Below, one piece after another: positions 34,834-46,471 of a stretch of 48,893 nt of DNA (its first letter is position 1; each line of letters starts with the position of its first letter). A model generated the notes under the pieces. That model was given only the letters and a program-made list of their open reading frames with translations. It was not told the origin of the DNA and ran no database searches. The stretch lies in NCBI GenBank assembly GCA_017548505.1, contig JAFYZX010000090.1, positions 1 to 48,893 of the forward strand, written 5' to 3'. The translations under genes were made by a program, and so were the position numbers. The stretch is from Bacteroidales bacterium (GTDB lineage Bacteria > Bacteroidota > Bacteroidia > Bacteroidales > UBA932).

Positions 34834-35955
34834 TTATTTCAGGTACTCTTCCAGGAAACTCTCAATCTGCTCTTCGGAAGGCGATGCAAGCAGGATCTTG
34901 CCTTCGCTGTCTACAAAGTAGCTCTGAGGTATTGAACTTATATTGAAGAGCTTGCCGGCCTCGCTGTCCCAGAACTTAAGATCGGAGACATGCTGCCATA
35001 CGAGCTTGTCTTTTGCTATGGCCTCAACCCACTTGTCCTTGTCGCTGTCGAGTGAAACTCCGAGAATGCCGAAGCCCTTCTTGCTGTACTTTGCGTAAAT
35101 TTGGGTAAGGGTAGGGTTGAAACGGCGGCAAGGTCCGCACCAGGAAGCCCAGAAGTCAACCATCGTAACCTTGTTCTTAGGATAAACCTCGGAGAAGGTG
35201 ACAGGGTTTCCGTCAGGATCGTTGAGGGTGAAGTCAGGAGCCTGGTTTCCTGGAGCCAGAGATTCTCTCTTGTCATATTCCTTCTGCATATTCTTCATAA
35301 GCCTTGTGCCGGCAACTGCAGGAACAGCGGCATATCTCTCAATCACCTTCTTTGCAGAATCGAGGTCTATCTGAGAATATCTGATAGCAGAATATGCTTC
35401 TTCCATAGTCAGAACGGAGAGAGGGTTGTTTGCATAGTACTCTTTCTCAACTTCTTCTCCCTTCTGCAGCAGAGGCTGGACAATAGCCCAGATGGAATCC
35501 TTCACCTTGGCGTCTCCTGCCATATACTCCTTTTCCAGGGCGTCCATATCGGTTTCTCCGTAAGCTGTTTTTATCAGGTTTTCAAGAGAGTCCTTTTCCC
35601 TCTGGATAGATCCGTTGGACTCAATTGTTGAATGGAAATGATTTCCGTCCGGAGTGAAGCTGATGGTGTAGTCTGCATTTTCAAGGAAGAATCTTGCAAT
35701 CTGAACAGGCTCTTCTCCTTCCTTTACTCCCATGATGGAACGGATGTCGAATCCCTCGACGTTTCCTGTGAATACAGCTTTCTTGTCAACTACAGCAGCA
35801 GTGTCTGCTACAGGGTTTTCTTTGTCGCGATTAGTGAGGATGAAGCTTGTAAAGCCCTCATCTTCCGTGTTTACGGTAACTGTGTAGCCGGCCTTTTTCT
35901 CTGTGCAGCTCAGTGCGGCAAAAGTGGCTACAGCCAGAATGAATAGTTTTTTCAT
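34834..35955 (-). CDS. TlpA-like thiol-disulfide oxidoreductase lipoprotein with DUF4369-like N-terminus
   Basis: This is a membrane-anchored thioredoxin-fold protein of 373 residues. The ATG at 35955 gives a lipoprotein signal ending AALSC (C17); a longer frame to 36003 only adds residues before the signal. About 23–110 is a beta-rich domain like DUF4369, then a helical linker, then the TlpA thioredoxin domain (about 235–373) with VDFWASWCGPC (C273, C276) and the cis-proline region SSIPQSYFVD. It likely reduces or isomerises disulfides in the periplasm; the partner is unknown. It lies just after the rpoC terminator and has a possible -7 element of its own. Confidence 0.88.
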   Translation of the reverse strand: MKKLFILAVATFAALSCTEKKAGYTVTVNTEDEGFTSFILTNRDKENPVADTAAVVDKKAVFTGNVEGFDIRSIMGVKEGEEPVQIARFFLENADYTISFTPDGNHFHSTIESNGSIQREKDSLENLIKTAYGETDMDALEKEYMAGDAKVKDSIWAIVQPLLQKGEEVEKEYYANNPLSVLTMEEAYSAIRYSQIDLDSAKKVIERYAAVPAVAGTRLMKNMQKEYDKRESLAPGNQAPDFTLNDPDGNPVTFSEVYPKNKVTMVDFWASWCGPCRRFNPTLTQIYAKYSKKGFGILGVSLDSDKDKWVEAIAKDKLVWQHVSDLKFWDSEAGKLFNISSIPQSYFVDSEGKILLASPSEEQIESFLEEYLK

Positions 35956-35991
35956 ATATAAATGTATTGTTGTTATTTGCAATAGCGCAGA

Positions 35992-35999
35992 CAAAAATA
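35992..35999 (-). promoter_or_regulatory. -7 promoter element for the TlpA-like gene
   Basis: The minus strand reads TATTTTTG, fitting TAnnTTTG, 36 bases before the ATG and directly after the rpoC terminator T-run. No -33 match is seen. Confidence 0.38.
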
Positions 36000-36001
36000 G
36001 C

Positions 36002-36030
36002 AAAAAAAGAGGATGGCCTTTCGGTCATCC
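36002..36030 (-). terminator. Terminator after rpoC
   Basis: On the minus strand GGATGACC (36023–36030) pairs with GGCCATCC (36011–36018) around GAAA, followed by a seven-base T-run. It closes the beta operon. Confidence 0.85.
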
Positions 36031-36055
36031 CCTTCAGTTTTGGTAAAACTTTTGA

Positions 36056-39000
36056 TTACTGTTCAGACGAAGCTGCCTGAGCTGCAAGCTCTGCCTGAGC
36101 TTTCATCATCTTGCGGTATTCTTCAGCGCTGGTTACGACAATCTGTTCGTAATCTCTCATACCTGTACCGGCAGGTATTGGATGTCCGCAGATAACGTTC
36201 TCCTTCAGACCTTCCAAAGTATCTGTCTTTCCGTAGATTGCAGCCTCGGAAAGTACCTTGGTCGTCTCCTGGAAGGAAGCTGCACTCATGAAGCTGTTTG
36301 TCTTCAGGGCGGCTCTTGTGATTCCCTGGAGAATCTGGTCTGCTGTTGCGGGAACGGCATTGCGTGCGGTAACGGTCTTCAGGGCCTGACGCTTGAGGAT
36401 AGAGTTCTCGTCCTTAAGAGCGCGGACGGTAACTATCTGGCCGGCACGGAGGTTCTTGGAATCTCCGGCATCCAGTATTACCATCTTGTCCCAAAGCTCG
36501 TCGTTCTGCTTGAAGAATTCCTGACGGTCCACAAGCTGTTCAGGAAGGAAGCGGGTATCTCCCGGATCCACAACCTGCACCTTGCGCATCATCTGACGGA
36601 CAATGACTTCAAAGTGCTTGTCGTTGATCTTAACGCCCTGCATTCTGTAAACCGCCTGCACCTCGTTGACGATGTACTCCTGGACCTTGGTAGGACCGAG
36701 GATACGGAGAATGTCTGCAGGAGCGATGCTACCGTCTGAAAGCGCGTCTCCGGCTTTCACGTAGTCGTTCTCCTGGACGAGAATCTGCTTGGTTGTCGGA
36801 ACCAGGTAGTGTTTCTCGATGTCTCCGCGACGGGATTTGATTATGATCTCGCGGTTACCCCTCTTGATCTTGCCCATCTGGACGTCTCCGTTAATCTCGG
36901 CGACGATAGCCGGGTTGGAAGGGTTACGCGCCTCGAACAGCTCGGTGACTCTAGGAAGACCTCCGGTGATGTCTCCGGCCTTTGAGGAGGCGGCTCTAGG
37001 AATCTTGACCAGAATATCTCCGGCCTTGACATCCTGTCCGTCAGATACCATAATATGTGCACCCAGAGGGAGGTTGTAGCTCTTGAGCTCGTTTCCTTCT
37101 GCGTCCACAATCTTGATTACAGGGTTCTTGTTCTTGTCCTTGGAATCAACTACGACTCTATCTACGTGGTTGGAGAATTCGTCAAGCAGCTCAGACTTGA
37201 ATGTTTCTCCTTCAACCAGCTGGTCGTATGCGATTTTACCGTCAACATCGGCGAGTGTGAGTGCGTTGTATGCATCCCATTCGCAGATCTTGTCTCCCTT
37301 CTTGACGAGTTCGTTGTTCTTCTTGTAAAGAATTGAACCGTAAGGAATTCGGTATTCGGACATGGAAATTCCGCTATCCGCGTTGACGATCCTGAGCTCA
37401 GTGCCTCTACCTATAACGATGGTCTGTTTCTGACCGTTTTCGTCTATCTTGTCCAGGGTGCGGAGCTCTTCGAATTCGAGCCTTCCGTCATACTTGGAGA
37501 CGATTTCATTCTCAGCAACGGAAGCACTTGCAGTACCACCGACGTGGAATGTTCTCAAAGTAAGCTGTGTACCAGGCTCACCGATACTCTGTGCGGCGAT
37601 AACGCCCACAACCTCACCGGTCTCGACCATCTTGTTTCTAGCAAGGTTACGTCCGTAGCACTTGGCGCAGACGCCTTTCTTGCTCTCGCAGGTGAGCACG
37701 CTTCGGATCTCAACTGCCTCGATAGGCAGGCTCTCGATCTTGGCGGCAATCTCTTCTGTGATTTCCTCACCTGCTCCGATGATGAGTTCTCCGTTTGTAG
37801 GATCGTAAATTTCGTGAACTGTGGTTCTACCGAGGATTCGGTCGTAGAGAGTCTCCACAACTTCGTCCTTGTTTTTGATTTCGGTTGCTACAAGTCCTCT
37901 GAGGGTGCCGCAGTCTTCTTCCGTAACTATCACGTCGTGAGATACATCCACAAGTCTTCTGGTAAGATAACCTGCGTCTGCAGTCTTAAGCGCGGTATCG
38001 GCAAGACCCTTACGGGCACCGTGAGTGGAGATGAAGTACTCGAGCACGGAAAGACCTTCCTTGAAGTTTGCAAGGATAGGGTTCTCGATAATCTCGTTAC
38101 CTCCTGTAGCACCTGATTTCTGTGGCTTGGCCATCAGACCTCTCATACCGCAGAGCTGACGGATCTGCTCCTTGGAACCACGGGCTCCGGAGTCCAGCAT
38201 CATCCATACCGGATTGAATCCTTCGTTGTCTGCAGAGATTTCCTTGACCACAACCTTACTGAGCTCATTGTTTACGTTAGTCCAGATATCGATAATCTGG
38301 TTGTAACGCTCGTTGTTGGTTATCAGACCGTTGTCGAAGTTGAACTTAACCTCGTCGGCCTTCTTGTAACCATCGTCGATGAGCTTTTGCTTTCCTGCCG
38401 GAACAATTACGTTTCCGAGGTTGAAGCTAAGTCCTCCGCGGAATGCCATCAGGTATCCCATGTTCTTGATATCGTCAAGGAACTGGGTGGTCCTCATGAC
38501 TCCGCAAGTCTTGATAACAAGAGAGATGATATCTCTGAGCGCTTTCTTGTTAATCAGGGTGTTGAGATAGCCCACTTCCTTAGGAACCACCTGGTTGAAG
38601 AGGATACGCCCGGTAGTGGTATCCACCAGATGATAACCCTTTGAAGGATCTGTCAAATCGATAGGAAGACGGACAGAAATCTTGGAATGGATGTCCAGTC
38701 TCTGTTCGTTGTAGGCTATGATAACCTCTTCAGGAGAATAGAATCTTCCGCCTTCTCCCTTCATTCCTGCCCTTTCCTTTGTAATGTAATAGAGTCCGAG
38801 CACCATATCCTGGGAAGGAACGGTGATAGGGGCTCCGTTGGCAGGGTTGAGGATGTTATGGCTTCCGAGCATAAGCAACTGTGCCTCAAGCACCGCTGCA
38901 TTTCCCAGAGGGAGGTGAACCGCCATCTGGTCTCCGTCGAAGTCTGCGTTGAATGCCGTACAAGCCAGAGGGTGAAGCTGAATGGCCTTGCCCTCGATGA

Positions 39001-40357
39001 GCTTAGGCTGGAAAGCCTGGATACCGAGTCTGTGGAGGGTAGGAGCACGGTTCAGAAGTACCGGATGGCCCTTCATAACATTCTCCAGGATATCCCAGAT
39101 TACGGAATCCTTGCGGTCGACCATTTTCTTTGCGCTCTTTACGGTCTTGACCACGCCTCTTTCCAGAAGCTTGCGGATGATAAACGGCTTGTAAAGCTCA
39201 GCGGCGATGAACTTTGGAAGTCCGCACTCGTGCATTTTCAGTTCAGGTCCTACGACGATAACCGAACGTGCAGAGTAGTCGACTCTCTTACCGAGGAGGT
39301 TCTGGCGGAATCTTCCCTGCTTACCCTTGAGGGAATCGGACAGAGACTTGAGAGCCCTGTTGGATTCGCTCTTGATGGTGTTGGACTTCTTTGAGTTGTC
39401 GAACAGGGAGTCCACAGCCTCCTGGAGCATTCTCTTCTCGTTTCGGAGAATTACCTCAGGGGCCTTTATCTCGATGAGTTTCTTCAGACGGTTGTTACGT
39501 ATGATAACTCTTCTGTAAAGGTCGTTGAGGTCTGAAGTTGCAAACCTTCCTCCATCCAGCGGAACCAGAGGTCTCAGATCAGGAGGGGTTACAGGAATAA
39601 CCTTGAGTATCATCCACTCCGGGCGGTTGATATCCTTGGAATCCCTGAAGGCCTCTATGATGCTGAGTCTCTTGAGCGCTTCCGTTTTTCTCTGCTGGCT
39701 GGTCTCCGTTTCCAGTGAGTGGCGGAGATCGGCAGCGAGTTTTTCAAGGTCGATCTTTGCAAGGAGCTTGTAGATAGCGCCTGCACCCATCTCGGCGACA
39801 AACTTGTTAGGGTCGTCGTCCGGGAGCATAGCGTTCTCCTTAGGAAGAGTCTCTGTCAGAGCGAGATATTCGTCTTCGCTGAGAAGATCCAGTTCCTTTA
39901 CTCCCTTCTCTGCCGCAACGCCAGGCTGGATAACCACATACCTTTCATAGTATATGATGGAATCCAGCTGCTTGCTCTTGATGCCGAGAAGCGATCCGAT
40001 CTTGTTTGGAGTGGAGCGGAAATACCATATATGAGCTACAGGAACGGTAAGGGATATGTGTCCCATCCTTTCCCTTCTTACTTTTTTCTCGGTAACTTCC
40101 ACACCGCAACGGTCGCAGACGATTCCGCGGTAGCGGATCCTCTTGTACTTCCCGCAGGAGCACTCGTAATCCTTTGTAGGACCGAAGATTCTCTCGCAGA
40201 ACAGACCGTCCCTTTCAGGCTTGTAGGTGCGGTAGTTAACAGTTTCCGGCTTGAGGACTTCACCGTGAGACCTCTCCAGGATTTCTTCCGGAGAGGCAAG
40301 ACCGATTGAAATCTTGCTGAAATTGCTCTTAACCTTTGTATCTTTCTTTAAATTCAT
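36056..40357 (-). CDS. rpoC: RNA polymerase beta' subunit
   Basis: RpoC is the catalytic beta' subunit. Its 1433 residues show the zinc-ribbon cysteines C66, C68, C81 and C84, the active-site loop [10 protein letters not shown] with D472, D474 and D476, the rudder/bridge regions and the C-terminal zinc site with [15 protein letters not shown]. It follows rpoB by 24 bases with no visible promoter or ribosome-binding site. The C-terminal tail [15 protein letters not shown] is alanine-rich. In many Bacteroidetes the str operon follows rpoC; here there is a terminator and a TlpA-like gene instead. Confidence 0.98.
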   Translation of the reverse strand: MNLKKDTKVKSNFSKISIGLASPEEILERSHGEVLKPETVNYRTYKPERDGLFCERIFGPTKDYECSCGKYKRIRYRGIVCDRCGVEVTEKKVRRERMGHISLTVPVAHIWYFRSTPNKIGSLLGIKSKQLDSIIYYERYVVIQPGVAAEKGVKELDLLSEDEYLALTETLPKENAMLPDDDPNKFVAEMGAGAIYKLLAKIDLEKLAADLRHSLETETSQQRKTEALKRLSIIEAFRDSKDINRPEWMILKVIPVTPPDLRPLVPLDGGRFATSDLNDLYRRVIIRNNRLKKLIEIKAPEVILRNEKRMLQEAVDSLFDNSKKSNTIKSESNRALKSLSDSLKGKQGRFRQNLLGKRVDYSARSVIVVGPELKMHECGLPKFIAAELYKPFIIRKLLERGVVKTVKSAKKMVDRKDSVIWDILENVMKGHPVLLNRAPTLHRLGIQAFQPKLIEGKAIQLHPLACTAFNADFDGDQMAVHLPLGNAAVLEAQLLMLGSHNILNPANGAPITVPSQDMVLGLYYITKERAGMKGEGGRFYSPEEVIIAYNEQRLDIHSKISVRLPIDLTDPSKGYHLVDTTTGRILFNQVVPKEVGYLNTLINKKALRDIISLVIKTCGVMRTTQFLDDIKNMGYLMAFRGGLSFNLGNVIVPAGKQKLIDDGYKKADEVKFNFDNGLITNNERYNQIIDIWTNVNNELSKVVVKEISADNEGFNPVWMMLDSGARGSKEQIRQLCGMRGLMAKPQKSGATGGNEIIENPILANFKEGLSVLEYFISTHGARKGLADTALKTADAGYLTRRLVDVSHDVIVTEEDCGTLRGLVATEIKNKDEVVETLYDRILGRTTVHEIYDPTNGELIIGAGEEITEEIAAKIESLPIEAVEIRSVLTCESKKGVCAKCYGRNLARNKMVETGEVVGVIAAQSIGEPGTQLTLRTFHVGGTASASVAENEIVSKYDGRLEFEELRTLDKIDENGQKQTIVIGRGTELRIVNADSGISMSEYRIPYGSILYKKNNELVKKGDKICEWDAYNALTLADVDGKIAYDQLVEGETFKSELLDEFSNHVDRVVVDSKDKNKNPVIKIVDAEGNELKSYNLPLGAHIMVSDGQDVKAGDILVKIPRAASSKAGDITGGLPRVTELFEARNPSNPAIVAEINGDVQMGKIKRGNREIIIKSRRGDIEKHYLVPTTKQILVQENDYVKAGDALSDGSIAPADILRILGPTKVQEYIVNEVQAVYRMQGVKINDKHFEVIVRQMMRKVQVVDPGDTRFLPEQLVDRQEFFKQNDELWDKMVILDAGDSKNLRAGQIVTVRALKDENSILKRQALKTVTARNAVPATADQILQGITRAALKTNSFMSAASFQETTKVLSEAAIYGKTDTLEGLKENVICGHPIPAGTGMRDYEQIVVTSAEEYRKMMKAQAELAAQAASSEQ

Positions 40358-40381
40358 AATGATAGATTTCTAAGTTACCGA

Positions 40382-43300
40382 TTAATCCAAGTGAACGCTC
40401 AATCCCAGACCTCTGAGCTCGTGCAGGAGCACGTTCAAAGATTCCGGAATGTTAGGCGCCGGCATAGGCTCGCCCTTGACGATGGCTTCGTATGCGCGGC
40501 TTCTTCCGGTGATATCGTCTGACTTGATAGTCAGGATTTCCTGAAGGATGTTGGCTGCGCCGAATGCTTCCAGCGCCCATACCTCCATTTCTCCGAATCT
40601 CTGGCCTCCGAGCTGTGCCTTTCCTCCGAGAGGCTGCTGGGTGATCAGAGAGTAAGGGCCGGTTGAACGTGCGTGCATCTTGTCCTCAACCATGTGGTCG
40701 AGCTTGATCATATAGATGACGCCCACGGTAGCTGGCTGGTCGAACAGCTCTCCGGTTCCGCCGTCTCTGAGTCTGGTTGTACCGTAACGCGGCAGTCCTG
40801 CCTTGTCTGTATACTCGCAGATGTTTTCCAGAGAAGCTCCGTCGAAGATAGGGGTGGCGAACTTGACTCCAAGTTCCCTTCCGGCCCATCCGAGAACGGT
40901 CTCGTAGATCTGTCCGAGGTTCATACGTGAAGGCACGCCCAGAGGGTTAAGCACGATATCCATAATCGTACCGTCTTCCATAAACGGCATGTCCTCGTCG
41001 CTGACTATGCGGGCCACGATACCCTTGTTTCCGTGGCGTCCCGCAACCTTGTCGCCGACCATTATCTTTCTCTTCTTGGCAATGTAAACCTTTGCTACCT
41101 GCATTACTCCGTTAGGAAGCTCGTCACCCTGCTGGATGTCGAATTGGCGTCTCTTGAATTTGGCGGTAATTTCCTTGAGAGCAGTCAGATAGTTGCGGAT
41201 AAGAGATCTGGTCAGCTCGTTTGTGTGCTTGTCCGCAGTCCACTTGGCAGGGTTAACCTGCTCAAAGTTGTCTATGGACTCCAGCACGTCTTTCTTGAAG
41301 TTGTTTCCCTTGGCAATCAGAACGGTTCCGAAGATGTCCGTTACGCCCTGGGAAGTCTTCTTGCCCAGAATAGTAAGAAGCTTGTCTATGAAGGAAGCCT
41401 TAAGCTCTGAGCACTTCTTGTTGTAGTCCTCTTCTGCCTTCTTTACTTCTTCCTTCATCCTGGCTTTGAAGTTCTTTCTCTCCTTGTCGGTCATCTTGCC
41501 CTGGCCGGCCTTGCAGAAGAGCCTCTTTCCGATGACGGTTCCGGTAAGGGATGCGGATGCTTTAAGGGAAGCGTCCTTTACATCTCCGGCCTTGTCGCCG
41601 AAAATAGCTCTAAGCAGTTTCTCCTCAGGTGACGGATCGGTCTCTCCCTTAGGAGTGATCTTTCCGATGAGGATGTCGCCAGGCTGTACGGTTGCGCCGA
41701 TACGGATGATACCGTTCTCGTCCAGGTTCCTGGTAGCGTCGTCGCTGACGTTAGGAATGTCCTTGGTAAGTTCCTCAGGTCCTCTCTTTGTGTCTCTTAC
41801 CTCAAGGAGGTATTCGTCCACGTGAACGGAAGTGAGGATGTCTTCCCTAACAATCCTTTCTGAAAGAACGACAGCATCCTCGTAGTTGTAACCTTTCCAA
41901 GGCATAAAGGCAACCTTCAGGTTCCTTCCCAGTGCAAGCTCTCCGTTCTGGGAAGCGTATCCTTCCGTAAGAATCTGTCCCTTGACGATTCTGTCGCCCT
42001 TGCGGACAACAGGTTTCAGGCGGATGGATGTGCTCTGGTTGGTTTTCCTGTACAAAGGGAGGTCGTAAACGGTAATCTCAGGAGAGAAGCTGATGAATTT
42101 CTCTTCTTCGGTCTTGTCGTACTTGACCTTGATCTGGTTAGCGTCTACGTAAACAACCTCACCGTCTCCTTCTGCGGCAATCTGGGTTCTGGAGTCTTTC
42201 ATTACCGGACCTTCCAGACCGGTACCTACGATAGGGGCTTCCGGATTGATGATAGGAATAGCCTGTCTCATCATGTTGGAACCCATGAGGGCGCGGTTAG
42301 CGTCGTCATGCTCCAGGAACGGAATCAGGGATGCTGCAATGGAGGCAATCTGGTTAGGAGCGACGTCTATCAGATGGACGTCTTCCTTACCGACTACAGG
42401 GTAGTCTGCCTGCCAGCGGCATTTGATTCTCTCGTCGAGTATTGTTCCGTTCTCGTCCAGATTAACGTTTGCCTGTGCAACCATCTGGTTTTCTTCCTCT
42501 TCTGCGCTAAGATAAACGAATCCTTCGTCGCTCAGGTCCACAACTCCGTCCTTTACCTTGCGGTAAGGAGTTTCGATGAATCCGAGGTTGTTGATTCTTG
42601 CATAAACGCAGAGTGAGGAAATCAGACCGATGTTAGGTCCTTCAGGTGTCTCGATAGGGCAGAGACGTCCGTAGTGCGTGTAGTGCACGTCGCGGACCTC
42701 GAATCCGGCCCTGTCTCGGCTAAGACCTCCAGGACCGAGGGCTGAAAGCCTTCTCTTGTGGGTCATCTCGGCCAGAGGGTTGGTCTGGTCCATGAACTGG
42801 GAGAGCTGGCTGGATCCGAAGAAGGAATTGATTACGGAAGACAGAGTCTTGGCGTTGATCAGGTCTGAAGGGGTGAATACCTCGTTGTCCCTGACATTCA
42901 TCTTTTCCTTGATGGTTCTTGCCATTCTTGCAAGACCTACTGTAAACTGGCTTGCAAGCTGCTCGCCGACGGTGCGGATTCTTCTGTTGCTCAGGTGGTC
43001 AATGTCATCGACAGTAGCCTTTGAATTGATCAGCTGGATCAGGTAGCGGATAATCTCGATGATATCCTGCTTTGTAAGAACCCTCACTTCCTCGGAAGTG
43101 TTCAGGTTCAGCTTCTTGTTGAGCCTGTACCTTCCTACTGTTCCCAGGTCGTACCTCTTGTCTGAGAAGAACAGCTTCTCGATAACGTCTTTTGCCGTTG
43201 CCTCGTCAGGCGGTTCCGAGTTGCGGAGCTGCCTGTAGGTGTAGAAGATAGCATCTTTCTGGGTATTGCAGATGTCTTTCTGCAGAGTGTTGTATATGAT

Positions 43301-44239
43301 ATCGAATTCAGCGCTGGCGGCATCCTCGTTATGGAGAAGGATGTAGTCTACGCCGGAGTCGATAACCTTGTCTATAAGTTCCTCGGTCAGAACAGTACCT
43401 CTCTCGATACCGATTTCAGTTCTCTCGATGTACATAACCTCGCCGGTGTCCTCGTCCACGAAGTCTTCGTTCCATGTCTTGAGAACCCTTGCGGCAAGTC
43501 TCTGGCCGATATGCTTTTCAAGCTCTTCTCTATCTGCCCTTACCTCCTGGGCCAGATTGAAGATGTTGAGAATGTCCTTGTCTGATTCGAAACCGATGGC
43601 TCTGAGAAGTGTGGTTACCGGCAGTTTCTTCTTTCTGTCGATATATGCATACATCACCTTGTTGATGTCGGTGGTGAACTCGATCCAGGAACCCTTGAAC
43701 GGAATGATTCTGGCTGAATACAGCTTTGTTCCGTTCTGGTGCATGCTCTGTCCGAAGAAAACACCCGGAGAGCGGTGCAGCTGGGAAACCACGATCCTTT
43801 CAGAACCGTTGATGATGAATGTACCTCTCGGAGTCATGTACGGAATGTTGCCCAGGAATACGTCCTGGATAACCTGCTCGAAATCCTCGTGCTCCGGATC
43901 GGTGCAGGAGAGCTTGAGCTTTGCCTTCAAAGGAACGCTGTAAGACTGACCCCTGTCCAGACACTCTTCCTCAGAGTAGATTGGCGGATCAATGGTATAG
44001 TCTATGAACTCCAGAACGAAGTTGTTGCGCGTATCCCTGATGCCTGAAGGTTCCGAATTCTGAGAGAACGCATCCTGGAAGACTTTGTAGAGGCCTTCGT
44101 TTTTCCTGTTTTCAGCGGTGGTTCCCAGCTGGAAGAATTCCTTGAAGGACTTCAGCTGCACCTCGAGAAAATCGGGATAATCCAGAAGCGTCTTTGATGT
44201 TGCGAATGAAATTCGCTGATTTTTAGTATTTTGAGGCAT
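40382..44239 (-). CDS. rpoB: RNA polymerase beta subunit
   Basis: RpoB forms the beta side of the catalytic cleft. The 1285-residue protein has the rifampicin-binding segment [20 protein letters not shown] followed by [20 protein letters not shown], with the Asp, His and Ser that commonly mutate to resistance all in the sensitive state. [29 protein letters not shown] and the C-terminal [13 protein letters not shown] are also standard. A long insertion-like region occurs around [17 protein letters not shown]. It is separated from rplL by a terminator/attenuator, and a perfect -7 element ends only five bases before the ATG. Confidence 0.98.
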   Translation of the reverse strand: MPQNTKNQRISFATSKTLLDYPDFLEVQLKSFKEFFQLGTTAENRKNEGLYKVFQDAFSQNSEPSGIRDTRNNFVLEFIDYTIDPPIYSEEECLDRGQSYSVPLKAKLKLSCTDPEHEDFEQVIQDVFLGNIPYMTPRGTFIINGSERIVVSQLHRSPGVFFGQSMHQNGTKLYSARIIPFKGSWIEFTTDINKVMYAYIDRKKKLPVTTLLRAIGFESDKDILNIFNLAQEVRADREELEKHIGQRLAARVLKTWNEDFVDEDTGEVMYIERTEIGIERGTVLTEELIDKVIDSGVDYILLHNEDAASAEFDIIYNTLQKDICNTQKDAIFYTYRQLRNSEPPDEATAKDVIEKLFFSDKRYDLGTVGRYRLNKKLNLNTSEEVRVLTKQDIIEIIRYLIQLINSKATVDDIDHLSNRRIRTVGEQLASQFTVGLARMARTIKEKMNVRDNEVFTPSDLINAKTLSSVINSFFGSSQLSQFMDQTNPLAEMTHKRRLSALGPGGLSRDRAGFEVRDVHYTHYGRLCPIETPEGPNIGLISSLCVYARINNLGFIETPYRKVKDGVVDLSDEGFVYLSAEEEENQMVAQANVNLDENGTILDERIKCRWQADYPVVGKEDVHLIDVAPNQIASIAASLIPFLEHDDANRALMGSNMMRQAIPIINPEAPIVGTGLEGPVMKDSRTQIAAEGDGEVVYVDANQIKVKYDKTEEEKFISFSPEITVYDLPLYRKTNQSTSIRLKPVVRKGDRIVKGQILTEGYASQNGELALGRNLKVAFMPWKGYNYEDAVVLSERIVREDILTSVHVDEYLLEVRDTKRGPEELTKDIPNVSDDATRNLDENGIIRIGATVQPGDILIGKITPKGETDPSPEEKLLRAIFGDKAGDVKDASLKASASLTGTVIGKRLFCKAGQGKMTDKERKNFKARMKEEVKKAEEDYNKKCSELKASFIDKLLTILGKKTSQGVTDIFGTVLIAKGNNFKKDVLESIDNFEQVNPAKWTADKHTNELTRSLIRNYLTALKEITAKFKRRQFDIQQGDELPNGVMQVAKVYIAKKRKIMVGDKVAGRHGNKGIVARIVSDEDMPFMEDGTIMDIVLNPLGVPSRMNLGQIYETVLGWAGRELGVKFATPIFDGASLENICEYTDKAGLPRYGTTRLRDGGTGELFDQPATVGVIYMIKLDHMVEDKMHARSTGPYSLITQQPLGGKAQLGGQRFGEMEVWALEAFGAANILQEILTIKSDDITGRSRAYEAIVKGEPMPAPNIPESLNVLLHELRGLGLSVHLD

Positions 44240-44244
44240 TATAT

Positions 44245-44252
44245 CAAATTTA
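44245..44252 (-). promoter_or_regulatory. -7 element immediately before rpoB
   Basis: TAAATTTG on the minus strand ends five bases before the rpoB ATG. Transcription from it would give an almost leaderless rpoB mRNA. The -33 match is poor. Confidence 0.4.
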
Positions 44253-44278
44253 GCTTGATGTAAACTTAAAAAAACGAC

Positions 44279-44309
44279 AAAAAGGTTTAGGGCATTTTAG
44301 CCCTAAACC
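44279..44309 (-). terminator. rplL–rpoB attenuator/terminator
   Basis: On the minus strand GGTTTAGGGC (44300–44309) pairs perfectly with GCCCTAAACC (44284–44293) around six bases, followed by TTTTT. It can reduce readthrough from ribosomal genes into rpoBC. Confidence 0.85.
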
Positions 44310-44355
44310 TGACTACGTCCTGACAGGCAGGGGGAAGTAGAGACCAAAAATGAAC

Positions 44356-44727
44356 TTATTTAATCTCAACCTCAGCTCCTACCTCTTCAAGTTTTGCCTT
44401 CAAAGTCTCAGCATCAGCCTTGGAAACCTTCTCCTTAACAGCCTTAGGAGCACCGTCAACGAGGTCCTTAGCCTCCTTCAGTCCAAGACCTGTGAACTCC
44501 TTCACAGCCTTTACAACCTGAAGCTTCTGAGCGCCGGCTGCCTTAAGGATAACGTCGAATTCAGTCTTTTCCTCAGCAGCAGCGGCAGCAGGACCGGCAG
44601 CAGCAACTGCAACAGCAGCGGCAGCTGGCTCGATACCATACTCTTCCTTGAGAACCTTAGCTAATTCCTGAACGTCCTTTACTGTCAGGTTAACCAGCTC
44701 TTCTGCAAATTTCTTAATATCTGCCAT
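44356..44727 (-). CDS. rplL: Ribosomal protein bL12 (L7/L12)
   Basis: The stalk protein that recruits translation factors to the ribosome. It has 123 residues with an N-terminal dimer domain ([18 protein letters not shown]), an alanine-rich hinge (about 37–50) and the C-terminal factor-binding domain containing [20 protein letters not shown] and [16 protein letters not shown]. It follows rplJ by 27 bases and is the last gene before the attenuator, allowing higher expression than rpoBC. Confidence 0.98.
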   Translation of the reverse strand: MADIKKFAEELVNLTVKDVQELAKVLKEEYGIEPAAAAVAVAAAGPAAAAAEEKTEFDVILKAAGAQKLQVVKAVKEFTGLGLKEAKDLVDGAPKAVKEKVSKADAETLKAKLEEVGAEVEIK

Positions 44728-44754
44728 AGTTTTTGATTTTTATTGTGTTAATAA

Positions 44755-45285
44755 TTATTCTTTCTCCGATAATGTTTTGACGATACCTGCAATCTTTCCG
44801 CCACCCTGGCTCTGAAGAGCGGAGATGACGTTCTTGACAGGAGACTGCAGCAATGCAACGATGTCCGCGATGAGTTCCTCTCTGGACTTGATGTTGCAAA
44901 GTACCTCCAAGTTCTCAGCACCTATGTAAGAGCACTCCTGGACATAAGCGGCCTTGAATTCAGGCTTGCCTTTGCCGTCGGCTGCGCTGAAAGACTTGAT
45001 CAGCTTTGCAGGACCGTTCGGAGTTTCTGCAAACATAATCGCAGAAGAACCTTTCAATACGTTCTCGAATGCCTGGCAGTCCTGAACGCCGCTCTTCTCC
45101 AAAGCCTTGGCGAAGAGAGTGTTCTTTACTACCAGCATCTTTATATTCTGCTTGAAGCAGTTGCGTCTCAGCTTTGCAGTAGCCTCTGCATTGAGCCCTT
45201 CTACATTAGCGATGTAGAAATTAGGGTTCTCCTTGATGCGGGCGGTCAGATCCTCAATAATCTGTGCTTTCAATTCTTTCCTCAT
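44755..45285 (-). CDS. rplJ: Ribosomal protein uL10
   Basis: uL10 anchors the L7/L12 stalk to 23S rRNA and usually represses its own operon by binding the leader RNA. The 176 residues include [20 protein letters not shown] and [17 protein letters not shown], then the RNA-binding domain and a C-terminal helix ([20 protein letters not shown]) for L12 dimers. It lies 18 bases after rplA. It is preceded by AGGAGG at ideal spacing, which none of its operon neighbours has. Confidence 0.97.
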   Translation of the reverse strand: MRKELKAQIIEDLTARIKENPNFYIANVEGLNAEATAKLRRNCFKQNIKMLVVKNTLFAKALEKSGVQDCQAFENVLKGSSAIMFAETPNGPAKLIKSFSAADGKGKPEFKAAYVQECSYIGAENLEVLCNIKSREELIADIVALLQSPVKNVISALQSQGGGKIAGIVKTLSEKE

Positions 45286-45293
45286 ATCTTTAC

Positions 45294-45299
45294 CTCCTC
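45294..45299 (-). promoter_or_regulatory. Strong Shine-Dalgarno sequence before rplJ
   Basis: The minus strand reads AGGAGG eight bases before the rplJ ATG. Adjacent rplA, rplK, rplL, nusG, secE and rpoBC lack any comparable sequence. Confidence 0.75.
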
Positions 45300-45303
45300 A
45301 TCA

Positions 45304-46005
45304 TTATGCATCAACACCAACACTCTTCATGTCCAGCTCTACGCCAGGACCCATGGTTGAAGACAGGAATACACTCTTGACGTATGTGCCCTTGAGTGCC
45401 TGTGGCTTCAGCTTAAGTACGGTATTGATGAATTCATTGGCGTTCTGCGCAAGCTGCTCGGCTGTGAATGAAACCTTTCCGATGCTTGAGGATACGATAC
45501 CCTGCTTGTCAACCTTAAAGTCTATCTTACCTGCCTTAATTTCCTTAACGGCACCAGCGATATCCATGGTAACCGTACCGGTCTTAGGGTTAGGCATCAG
45601 ACCTCTCGGACCGAGTATCCTACCGATCACACCGACCTTACCCATCACAGAAGGGGTGCAGACGATGACGTCGACGTCAGTCCATCCGCCCTTGATCTTC
45701 TCGATGTATTCATCCAGGCCAACATAGTCTGCTCCAGCTTCTTTAGCTTCGTTCTCCTTGTCAGGAGTACAAAGTACAAGTACTCTCACTGTCTTACCTG
45801 TTCCGTTAGGAAGAGTAACGACGCCTCTTACCATCTGGTTGGCCTTTCTAGGGTCAACGCCCAGACGCATCGCTATATCAACGGATGAGTCGAACTTAGT
45901 GAAGGCGGCTTCCTTTATCAAGCTGCAAGCCTCTGCCAACTTGTACTGTCTTCCAGGCTCAACTTTAGCCTGGGCTGCTTTCTGATTTTTAGTTAGCTTA
46001 CTCAT
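45304..46005 (-). CDS. rplA: Ribosomal protein uL1
   Basis: uL1 forms the mobile stalk near the ribosomal E site. The ATG at 46005 gives 233 residues starting [18 protein letters not shown], the normal family length; a longer in-frame start at 46053 lies inside the rplK end and is not conserved. Landmarks are [34 protein letters not shown] and [16 protein letters not shown]. It is seven bases from rplK. Confidence 0.97.
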   Translation of the reverse strand: MSKLTKNQKAAQAKVEPGRQYKLAEACSLIKEAAFTKFDSSVDIAMRLGVDPRKANQMVRGVVTLPNGTGKTVRVLVLCTPDKENEAKEAGADYVGLDEYIEKIKGGWTDVDVIVCTPSVMGKVGVIGRILGPRGLMPNPKTGTVTMDIAGAVKEIKAGKIDFKVDKQGIVSSSIGKVSFTAEQLAQNANEFINTVLKLKPQALKGTYVKSVFLSSTMGPGVELDMKSVGVDA

Positions 46006-46012
46006 TGCACTT

Positions 46013-46459
46013 TTATTTAACGTCGGCAGGGAATTCTCCCTCAACTTTGACACCCATGCTTCTTGCTATACCTGCAACCATGCTCATGGCAGATTTCAGG
46101 GTAAAGCAATTGAGGTCAGGCATCTTGTCCTCTGCGATCTTTCTAACCTGCTCCCAGGTGAGCTTGCCTACTTTCTTTCTGTTGGATTCTGCAGATCCGC
46201 TCTGGATCTTGGCAGCCTCCTTGATCATCACTGCTACAGGCGGCTCCTTTACCACGAAGGTGAAGGATTTGTCTGTGTATACAGTAATGATAACAGGAAG
46301 AGTCTTGCCTGCTCTATTCTGGGTCAAGGCATTGAATTGCTTGCAGAAGTCCATGATGTTCACACCCTTGGAACCGAGTGCCGGTCCTACAGGAGGTGAG
46401 GGATTTGCTGCACCGCCTTTAATTTGTAACTTGATCAAAGCGGCAATTTCTTTAGCCAT
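46013..46459 (-). CDS. rplK: Ribosomal protein uL11
   Basis: uL11 binds the GTPase-associated centre of 23S rRNA. The 148 residues show [20 protein letters not shown] with the conserved proline pair, [15 protein letters not shown] and the C-terminal RNA-binding region [19 protein letters not shown] ending RSMGVKVEG. It follows nusG by 12 bases in the standard order. Confidence 0.98.
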   Translation of the reverse strand: MAKEIAALIKLQIKGGAANPSPPVGPALGSKGVNIMDFCKQFNALTQNRAGKTLPVIITVYTDKSFTFVVKEPPVAVMIKEAAKIQSGSAESNRKKVGKLTWEQVRKIAEDKMPDLNCFTLKSAMSMVAGIARSMGVKVEGEFPADVK

Positions 46460-46471
46460 AATTGAAATTTT

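Noticed and set aside
37544..38116. Open frames antisense to rpoC and rpoB
   Set aside because: These arise from biased codon use in long conserved genes; no motifs or start signals support them.
42700..42830. Rifampicin-resistance mutations in rpoB
   Set aside because: The Asp, His and Ser at the usual resistance positions are all present in the sensitive state.
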